Source: Peptoniphilus_A sp050943655 (GTDB lineage Bacteria > Bacillota > Clostridia > Tissierellales > Peptoniphilaceae). From it: DNA of 21,307 nucleotides. Below are positions 15,668-21,307 of this stretch, in pieces (within the stretch, counting starts at the first letter, position 1; each line of letters opens with the position of its first letter). The DNA is taken from assembly GCF_050943655.1 (NCBI RefSeq), contig NZ_JBMNPQ010000025.1:1-21307 (forward strand), in the 5' to 3' direction. Made by a program: the position numbers and the translations under genes. The notes below the pieces were generated by a model. It ran no database searches. It worked only from the letters and a program-made list of their open reading frames with translations, and was not told the DNA's origin.

Positions 15668-16708
15668 ATGGAACTTAAAAAAAGAGGACTATTTAACGAA
15701 AACGGAGATATCGAAACTTCCAAGAGAAGAATAATTAACGGCAACACAACTAACCTAAACGACTTCAACAACCTAAAATACAAGTGGACATCTGACTGGT
15801 ATAGACAGGCCATGAATAACTTTTGGATTCCAGAAGAAATAAACCTTTCACAGGACATCAAGGACTACAGAAACCTAGAAGGAGCAGAAAAAGTAGCCTA
15901 CGACAAGATATTATCATTTCTAATATATCTTGACTCACTGCAAACTGCACAAATACCAAAACTTCAGTCCTATGTAACGGCAAACGAAATAAACTTATGC
16001 CTATCAATACAAGGATTCCAAGAATCTGTCCACTCACAGTCATATTCATATATATTGGACACAATTTGCTCACCAGAAGAGAGAGAAGAAATACTCTACC
16101 AATATAAGGATGACGAAATACTCTTAAAGAGAAACAAATTTATCGGCGACCAATACGAAGACTTCTACCAAGAGCCGACACTTAAAAACTTCGTAAAGGC
16201 GCTTGTAGCAAACTATATATTAGAGGGAATATACTTCTACTCCGGCTTCTCATTCTTCTACAACTTGGGCAGAATGGGCAAAATGCCGGGCACAGTATCA
16301 GAAATAAGATATATAAATAGAGACGAGAACACTCACCTATGGCTCTTTAGAAGCATAATCGTGGATCTAAAAAAAGAAAATCCAGAAATATTCACAGAAG
16401 AAGACATAGAAAGATACAAAGAAATGCTAAGAACTGGAGTCGAAGAAGAAATTCACTGGGGAAAATATGTAATTGGAAACGAAATAAGAGGCCTAAACGA
16501 AAAGATGATTGAGGATTATATAAAATACCTCGGAAACCTTCGATCAAGAAACTTGGGATTCGGAGACTTGTACGAAGAAAACACAGAAGAACCAGAATCA
16601 ATGAAGTGGGTCAGCGAATACTCAGACCCTAACCAAATAAAAACTGACTTCTTCGAAGCAAAACCATCAGCTTACTCAAAATCATCAGTAATAGAAGATG
16701 ACCTATGA
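15668..16708 (+). CDS. nrdB: Class I ribonucleoside-diphosphate reductase, beta subunit
   Basis: The radical-generating partner of the preceding subunit. In 346 residues all expected metal ligands are present: Asp89 (YLDSLQ), Glu119 and His122 (ESVHSQSY), Glu186 (LEGIYF), and Glu220 and His223 (RDENTH). The spacing of 34 between Glu186 and Glu220 equals that of E. coli R2. The radical tyrosine is Tyr126 in HSQSY, so this is a tyrosyl-radical enzyme, not a class Ic Phe variant. The start is the ATG at 15668 with AAAGGAGA overlapping the nrdA stop; an upstream in-frame ATG at 15638 lies inside nrdA and has no ribosome site. Whether the metal is Fe or Mn cannot be read from sequence. Confidence 0.95.
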   Translation: MELKKRGLFNENGDIETSKRRIINGNTTNLNDFNNLKYKWTSDWYRQAMNNFWIPEEINLSQDIKDYRNLEGAEKVAYDKILSFLIYLDSLQTAQIPKLQSYVTANEINLCLSIQGFQESVHSQSYSYILDTICSPEEREEILYQYKDDEILLKRNKFIGDQYEDFYQEPTLKNFVKALVANYILEGIYFYSGFSFFYNLGRMGKMPGTVSEIRYINRDENTHLWLFRSIIVDLKKENPEIFTEEDIERYKEMLRTGVEEEIHWGKYVIGNEIRGLNEKMIEDYIKYLGNLRSRNLGFGDLYEENTEEPESMKWVSEYSDPNQIKTDFFEAKPSAYSKSSVIEDDL

Positions 16709-17103
16709 TAATTGTATCAGCTTGCCTGTTGGGGGAAAACTGTAAATACAGCGGTGGCAATAACCTAAAAGAAGAAGTAGTAGAATATCTAAAAGATAAA
16801 GACTACGTGGCAGTCTGCCCAGAAAGAGTGTTCGGTGCGCCGCGAAAGCCCGTCGAAATAAAAGACGGAAGAGTCGTTAGAGCTGACGGAATAGACGTGG
16901 ATAAAGAATATAGAAAAGCCGCAGAAGAAGAATTTGACAAAATAAAAGATATGGATATAGAATTTGCGATATTAAAAGCAAAGAGCCCAACATGCGGAGT
17001 AACGAGAATATATGACGGAACATTTAGCGGAAAACTTGTAGAAGGCAGCGGAATATTTGCAGAAAAACTAAAAAAATTGGGCGTGCCACTAGTAGAAAAA
17101 TAA
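16705..17103 (+). CDS. DUF523 family protein (TudS-like, probable Fe-S enzyme)
   Basis: A compact 132-residue cytoplasmic protein covering the whole DUF523 domain. It starts with VSACLLGENCKYSGG and has conserved Cys7, Cys13, Cys38 (VAVCPERV) and Cys97 (KSPTCGVTRIYDGTF). Characterised members such as TudS bind a [4Fe-4S] cluster through three cysteines and remove sulfur from thiouracil; activity here is inference. Its ATG overlaps the nrdB stop (ATGA), so it is translationally coupled to the reductase genes. A terminator ends the operon just after it. It is slightly shorter than some members (about 140-160 residues), but nothing essential looks lost. Confidence 0.88.
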   Translation: MIIVSACLLGENCKYSGGNNLKEEVVEYLKDKDYVAVCPERVFGAPRKPVEIKDGRVVRADGIDVDKEYRKAAEEEFDKIKDMDIEFAILKAKSPTCGVTRIYDGTFSGKLVEGSGIFAEKLKKLGVPLVEK

Positions 17104-17116
17104 AAAAGAGAGTAGG

Positions 17117-17144
17117 AAGAGTTCACTGGCGTGGACTCTTTTTT
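17117..17144 (+). terminator. Intrinsic terminator of the nrd operon
   Basis: AAGAGTTCAC and GTGGACTCTT pair (one T-G) around TGGC, followed by TTTT. Confidence 0.85.
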
Positions 17145-17151
17145 ACATTAT

Positions 17152-17190
17152 ACCGAGCGAGAACTTGTTGTCTTAACAAGAAAACCTTAG
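17152..17190 (+). repeat. Inner fragment of a left half
   Basis: Only the inner part (GAGCGAGAACTTGTTGTCTT then AACAAGAAAACC) remains. It is followed by GGAGAAC and an A/T-rich run into the hairpin at 17230, the same order as before the hairpin at 3383. Confidence 0.7.
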
Positions 17191-17229
17191 GGAGAACCTA
17201 AAAATAATAAAATAAAAAATTAAACAAAC

Positions 17230-17304
17230 GAAAAAAGGTATGATGCGAGACACGCTCCAGGCCGCGCGGCCAAGCTAATGGTCTCTGCATCATATCCTTT
17301 TTTC
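17230..17304. repeat. Covarying hairpin element, copy 2 (H2)
   Basis: The 5' arm 17230-17251 pairs with 17281-17304 over about 22 bp, with two small bulges. The outer GAAAAAAGG / CCTTTTTTC and the apical GGCCGCGCGGCC plus AAG motif match copy 1. The middle of the stem is ATGC and GAGAC here where copy 1 has TCAG and GGAAC, with matching changes on the other arm. Confidence 0.8.
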
Positions 17305-17370
17305 TATAAATAAAAAATTAAAAGAGAATTGGCACAGTGACGACCCATTTGAATCACAGTGTTTCCAATC

Positions 17371-17557
17371 CGTCATCCCGAGCGTAAGTCGAGGGATCTG
17401 CAAAGTAGTCTAGCGAGAACTAATCGTTTTAAAGAGATAATGTAAAGTAGAATTACTCCAAACCTCTTTCATATCAAAACGATGACACATCGCTCCCATA
17501 ACCCTACAGATCCTTCGACTCCGTCGTCGCTCCGCTTCTCCTTCGCTCAGGATGACG
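17371..17557 (+). repeat. Full palindromic element F7
   Basis: Left CGTCATCCCGAGCG, right CGCTCAGGATGACG. The inner left segment is changed to TCGTTTTAAAGAG. Confidence 0.85.
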
Positions 17558-17686
17558 TTGGAGAGAGCGACACCTTCATTACATCTTGAAATTGCAGACT
17601 CTAATCAAAAACATTCTACATAAAATAACTATTAATAAAAACTTTCGGCACAGTTACAACATACTTTATTCACAACCCTCACACTC
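17558..17686 (+). repeat. Spacer module shared with 3766-3893
   Basis: CCTTCATTACATCTTGAAAT through TAATAAAAACTTTCGGCACAG, nearly the same as copy 1 and in the same position between a full element and the next left half. No gene. Confidence 0.75.
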
Positions 17687-17926
17687 CGTCATCCCGAGCG
17701 TTAGTCGAGGGATCTGCAAAGTCATCGAGCGAGACCTCATCGTCTTAAAGAAAAAACCTTAGGGAGCAATAAGCCAACAAAAATCTTAAACGTCTTAACA
17801 AGAACACCTCACGGAGAAAATACTCTAAAACACTTCCTCGTCAAAACGACAACACATCGCTCCCTTGACCCTACAGATCCTTCGACTACGCCTTATGCTT
17901 CGCATTCGGCTTCGCTCAGGATGACG
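17687..17926 (+). repeat. Full palindromic element F8 with an expanded centre
   Basis: Normal left and right ends, but about 50 bases longer than the others. The centre has a second inner segment (AACGTCTTAACAAGAACACC), as if a partial left half had been duplicated. The right tip is TACGCCTTATGCTTCGCATT. Confidence 0.8.
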
Positions 17927-17988
17927 TTGGATGGGGTCTCTTTCTGATATCGTAATGAAATTGTCTACCCCCGCTGTTGTCTTTTGCC

Positions 17989-18149
17989 CGTCATCTTGAG
18001 CGAGAGCTTTGCTCGAGTCGAAAGATCTGTACCTACCGGAGAATTAGACTAAGCGTCTTAAATAAATAACGTAAAGGAGAAAAACACCAAGCCTCTTTAT
18101 CATCAGAACAACCACACATCGCTCCCATAACCTTACAGATCCTTTGACA
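17989..18149 (+). repeat. Palindromic element F9, right end truncated
   Basis: The left half with tip AGAGCTTTGCTC matches F4, as do the 65 bases before it. The right half stops after ACAGATCCTTTGACAC; the final CGCTCAGGATGACG is missing. Confidence 0.8.
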
Positions 18150-18195
18150 CTTTAGAGGGGTTTCATCAAGCCCCAAACCCCAAACTTTTAAATTC

Positions 18196-18209
18196 TACCA
18201 AACTGGGTA
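18196..18209 (+). promoter_or_regulatory. Possible CsoR-type copper operator
   Basis: TACCAAACTGGGTA is a degenerate dyad recalling the TACCC-spacer-GGGTA sites bound by the copper sensor CsoR. It overlaps a TATTAT (18208-18213) that could be a -10 box, about 120 bases before copA. No csoR gene is in view. Confidence 0.3.
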
Positions 18210-18231
18210 TTATTTATTACGTAGGTTGATG

Positions 18232-18254
18232 TTATTTATTTTTCTAATAAATAA
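18232..18254. repeat. AT-rich perfect inverted repeat before copA
   Basis: TTATTTATT and AATAAATAA flank a five-base centre. It lies just after a possible -35 (TTGATG, 18226-18231). It could be an operator or a leader hairpin; its role is not shown. A low-complexity ACACAAACAC-type run (about 18260-18295) follows. Confidence 0.45.
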
Positions 18255-18330
18255 TATTAAACACAAACACAAAAAACACAACACAAACACAAATATTTTA
18301 ATTTATTTATCTTTCTATGGGGATGATTAG

Positions 18331-21153
18331 ATGATTGATAAGAAATTTGATATAGACGGCATGACCTGCGCATCCTGCGTTGCCAATGTTACGAAGGCGG
18401 TGGACAAGCTCGATGGGGTTAAGGATGTCAACGTCAATTTGATGACGAACTCCATGAAGGTAGTCTACGACGATAATGTTGTTGGTGATGGCGAGATTAT
18501 TGGTGCTGTGGAAAATATTGGTTATGGCGCCAAGGTTAGCGGTGAGAATAAAAAAGAGGAGCCGCGCGACATCTTTGAGCGTGAGGAACATTTAAAGCAC
18601 AGGTTAATTTATTCTGCAATTTTCATGGTAATCCTTATGTATGTTGCCATGGGATCCATGATTGGTCTACCTGAGTTACCTGGCCTTAGTGGAGAGGTGA
18701 ATACGGCAAACTTTGCCTTTACTCAGTTTCTTTTGTCACTTCCTATTATTTATATTAATAGGGAATTTTACACTAGTGGCTTTAGAGGCTTAAAGAACAA
18801 GGCGCCCAACATGGACTCTCTAGTTGCCATTGGTTCTGCGTCTGCTCTTATTTATGGTATTTTTGCTATTTTCAAAATCAATATTGGTTTTGCAAATGGA
18901 GACATGGAGCTAATCCACAGATACGGCCACAGCCTCTATTTTGAGTCTGCTGCCATGATTTTAACTCTTGTCACTGTGGGAAAATACTTGGAAGAGAAGT
19001 CAAAGAACAAGACTCGTTCTTCTTTAAAGGATCTAATGGATCTTGCTCCAAAGAGGGCGACAGTTTTAGAAGATGGCAAAGAGGTTTTGAAAAATGTTGA
19101 AGATGTAAAGCTTGGAGACATCATCGTCGTAAAACCGGGTGAAAATGTTGCAGTTGACGGCGTAATCACCGAAGGTACTTCTTCTGTCGATGAGTCCGTC
19201 GTTACAGGCGAGTCAATTCCTGTTTCTAAAAGTGTCGGCGATAGAGTTATTTCAGCCTCTGTAAATACTACAGGTTCATTTAAATTTAAGGCGACAAAAG
19301 TCGGCGAGGACACGACTATTTCTCAAATCATAAAGCTAGTGGACGAGGCGAACCAGTCCAAGGCGCCTATTGCAAAGCTTGCTGATAAGATTTCTGGAAT
19401 TTTTGTGCCGGCAGTAATTATTATTGCCATTGTGACATTCGTCGTGTGGATGATTATTGGACGTGATTTTGAGGCAGCACTTAACTTTGCGATTTCTGTT
19501 CTTGTTATCTCTTGTCCATGTGCTCTTGGACTTGCAACTCCAGTATCTATAATGGCTGCGACAGGCAAGTCTGCCGAGTTTGGTCTTCTTTTTAAGAATG
19601 CAGAAATTCTTGAAAATTTGCACAAGATTGACACAATCGTAATGGATAAGACCGGCACTATCACTGAAGGTAATCCAAAGCTTACTGATATTAAGACTGA
19701 TCTAGACGAAGATGAATTTTTAAAGATTGCAGCATCTCTTGAAAAGTCTTCTGAGCACCCACTATCCAAGGCGATAATGGAATATGTTGATGAAAATAAT
19801 ATAAAATATGAAGAAAGTTCAAATTTTGACTCTGTAAGTGGCAGGGGAATTTCTGCCGACTACAAGGGTGAAAAATATTTTGCAGGAAACATTGAGTTCA
19901 TGAAAGATGAAGGCATAGACATAGGTCACTATGAAGAATATGCAGACGAGCTTGCCGACGAGGGCAAGACTTCAATGTACTTTGCAAATTCAAATAAAGT
20001 AATCGGCATAATTTCTGTTAAGGACTTGCCACGAGAAAGTTCAAAGCGTGCTATAGAGCTTCTTCACGACAAGGGCAAAGAGGTCTATATGCTAACTGGC
20101 GACAACGAAAAGACAGCCGAGGCAATCAGAAAAGAGATTGGCATCGATCGCAAGTTTGCAGGACTTTTGCCACAGGATAAAAATAAGAAGATTGAAGAAC
20201 TTCAAAAATCTGGCAAAAAGGTACTCATGATTGGTGACGGAATAAACGACGCCCCATCACTTGCCAAGGCAGACATTGGTATGGCAATTGGCCACGGAAC
20301 CGATGTTGCAATTGAGGCATCTGATGTAGTGCTCATGAGGGGAGATTTGCTTGATGTTGTAAGTGCCATAGAAATTTCAACTGCTACAATTAGAAATATA
20401 AAGCAAAACTTATTCTGGGCATTTTTCTACAACGTTATAGGAATTCCTCTTGCAGCAGGAGTTTTATATGCACCGTTTGGAATCAAGCTTTCACCGATGT
20501 TTGGAGCATTCGCCATGAGTATGTCATCAGTCTTTGTAGTTACAAACGCACTTAGACTTAGAAAATTCAAACCGCGTGGAGTTTACGAAAAGACTTCAGA
20601 TGATAAAAATAGTTCAGACGAAGGAAATAATTTCGTGGAAAATAAAGAAGCTCATGAAAATAAAGAAGTTAAACCTCATGAAGCTTCAAAAGTATCTTTT
20701 TCTAAAGAAAATGATGCAAAAGAGGACAAAGAAAATTACGAAACGATAAAAGTCGACGGCATGAGTTGTGAACACTGCGAAATGCGTGTTGAAAATGCAC
20801 TAAAAGATACAGGCAAAGTTAAAAATCCAAAAGCCAATGCCAAAACTGGTGAGGTAAAATTTATAAATTTGGGTATAACTAGAAGTGAATTGGAAGATGC
20901 AATTAGTAAAACAGGCTATACATTAGCTGAAAATACAGAAGGAGAATTAAGAATGGAAAAAATCTTAAAAATTGACGGCATGAGCTGCAACCACTGTGTA
21001 GCTACTGTAAAGAAAGCCCTAGAATCTGTTCAGGGCGTAGAAGATGCTGAAGTGTCCCTTGACGAAAAGCAAGCAGTAGTAGTTGGAAAAGTTGATCCAA
21101 AAGAACTTGTGCGTGCAGTAGAAGATGCTGGTTACGAAGCAGAAGTTTTATAA
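18331..21153 (+). CDS. copA: Copper-exporting P1B-type ATPase CopA with C-terminal HMA domains
   Basis: Exports Cu+ across the cytoplasmic membrane, driven by ATP. The 940-residue protein has an N-terminal metal-binding HMA domain (residues 1-70, MTCASC at 11-16), eight expected membrane helices, an actuator TGES (292-295), the transport motif CPC (395-397), the phosphorylation site DKTGT (Asp439), the HP motif (476-477) and GDGINDAP (635-642). Helix 7-8 residues YN (700-701) and MSS (731-733) mark Cu+ specificity (P1B-1). After residue 745 come a charged linker of about 55 residues and two more HMA domains (MSCEHC at 811-816, MSCNHC at 884-889). C-terminal HMA pairs are uncommon; CopA proteins usually end after helix 8. 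The start is the ATG at 18331 with GGGGAT at 18319. A terminator follows, so it looks like a single-gene unit. Confidence 0.95.
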   Translation: MIDKKFDIDGMTCASCVANVTKAVDKLDGVKDVNVNLMTNSMKVVYDDNVVGDGEIIGAVENIGYGAKVSGENKKEEPRDIFEREEHLKHRLIYSAIFMVILMYVAMGSMIGLPELPGLSGEVNTANFAFTQFLLSLPIIYINREFYTSGFRGLKNKAPNMDSLVAIGSASALIYGIFAIFKINIGFANGDMELIHRYGHSLYFESAAMILTLVTVGKYLEEKSKNKTRSSLKDLMDLAPKRATVLEDGKEVLKNVEDVKLGDIIVVKPGENVAVDGVITEGTSSVDESVVTGESIPVSKSVGDRVISASVNTTGSFKFKATKVGEDTTISQIIKLVDEANQSKAPIAKLADKISGIFVPAVIIIAIVTFVVWMIIGRDFEAALNFAISVLVISCPCALGLATPVSIMAATGKSAEFGLLFKNAEILENLHKIDTIVMDKTGTITEGNPKLTDIKTDLDEDEFLKIAASLEKSSEHPLSKAIMEYVDENNIKYEESSNFDSVSGRGISADYKGEKYFAGNIEFMKDEGIDIGHYEEYADELADEGKTSMYFANSNKVIGIISVKDLPRESSKRAIELLHDKGKEVYMLTGDNEKTAEAIRKEIGIDRKFAGLLPQDKNKKIEELQKSGKKVLMIGDGINDAPSLAKADIGMAIGHGTDVAIEASDVVLMRGDLLDVVSAIEISTATIRNIKQNLFWAFFYNVIGIPLAAGVLYAPFGIKLSPMFGAFAMSMSSVFVVTNALRLRKFKPRGVYEKTSDDKNSSDEGNNFVENKEAHENKEVKPHEASKVSFSKENDAKEDKENYETIKVDGMSCEHCEMRVENALKDTGKVKNPKANAKTGEVKFINLGITRSELEDAISKTGYTLAENTEGELRMEKILKIDGMSCNHCVATVKKALESVQGVEDAEVSLDEKQAVVVGKVDPKELVRAVEDAGYEAEVL
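20953..21153 (+). CDS. Possible CopZ-like copper chaperone from internal start in copA
   Basis: In frame within copA, AAGGAG (20939-20944) lies eight bases before the ATG at 20953, an ideal spacing. Translation from there would give a free 66-residue HMA protein (MEKILKIDGMSCNHCVATVK onwards), the size of a stand-alone CopZ, which binds Cu+ through MxCxxC and hands it to CopA. The separate product is inference: the AAGGAG also encodes Glu-Gly codons and could be chance, or a relic of a copA-copZ fusion. Confidence 0.4.
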   Translation: MEKILKIDGMSCNHCVATVKKALESVQGVEDAEVSLDEKQAVVVGKVDPKELVRAVEDAGYEAEVL

Positions 21154-21171
21154 TTTATAATTAAAGAGAAA

Positions 21172-21211
21172 GATCCTGAGCTTAGACAATGCTTTAGCTC
21201 AGGATTTTTTT
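21172..21211 (+). terminator. Intrinsic terminator after copA
   Basis: ATCCTGAGCT and AGCTCAGGAT pair around a loop of about 14 bases, followed by a T run. The remaining bases to the window end are AT-rich with no gene visible. Confidence 0.9.
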
Positions 21212-21307
21212 ATTTTAAACACTAAAATCAAAACTTTTCCATAAATTCCAAAAGTTCTACGAAACGTAACATTATAGATTATAGTAAATATATATTAAAA
21301 TAGTATA

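Noticed and set aside
18307..18591. Antisense 94-codon frame opposite the start of copA
   Set aside because: It is a shadow of copA codons with no ribosome site; the same holds for other minus-strand frames over mgtE, cvrA, nrdA and copA.

Overview
The window is AT-rich DNA with every recognisable gene on the + strand. Gene content points to a low-GC anaerobic Firmicute: an MgtE magnesium channel, a CvrA-type K+/H+ antiporter, a bacterial SNF amino-acid symporter, a lipoprotein with a copper-amine-oxidase-N-type stalk domain, a class I ribonucleotide reductase and a CopA copper pump. A Peptoniphilaceae-like (Tissierellia) host is my best guess. That is inference from gene content and codon flavour; no rRNA or taxon marker is present.

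Layout. 1-3068: the 3' part of mgtE, a terminator, then cvrA and a GNAT acetyltransferase 11 bases apart. 3069-4787: no genes, filled with repeats. 4788-5483: an unrecognised membrane protein. 5513-5767: a strong promoter, a candidate structured RNA of about 220 nt and a terminator. 5857-7170: SNF symporter. 7358-9109: stalk-domain lipoprotein. 9163-9456: small three-helix membrane protein. 9457-11576: no genes, repeats, ending in the promoter of a secreted M14 metallocarboxypeptidase (11577-12989). 13129-17103: nrdA-nrdB-DUF523 operon with a dyad over its promoter. 17117-18330: repeats again, then copA (18331-21153), whose C-terminal end is a complete CopZ-like domain with its own internal start signals.

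The most unusual content is in the three repeat-filled intergenic regions. They share one family of elements of about 185-200 bp. Each is an imperfect inverted duplication with ends CGTCATCCCGAGCG and CGCTCAGGATGACG. There are eight full copies, one truncated copy, one interrupted by another element, and several solo left halves, three of them in tandem. Two further repeat types are mixed in. One is a 73-75 bp hairpin pair whose stem sequences differ but stay complementary (3383-3455 and 17230-17304). The other is a pair of about 325 bp repeats carrying two stem-loops (3969-4293 and 10159-10485), the second lying between the left and right halves of one palindromic element. No transposase or other protein gene lies in these regions, so any mobilising enzyme must act in trans.

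The genes serve ion homeostasis (Mg2+, K+/H+, Cu+), amino-acid and peptide use (SNF symporter, carboxypeptidase) and dNTP synthesis. Apart from the nrd operon and the cvrA-GNAT pair they look like separate transcription units, most ending in a clear intrinsic terminator.
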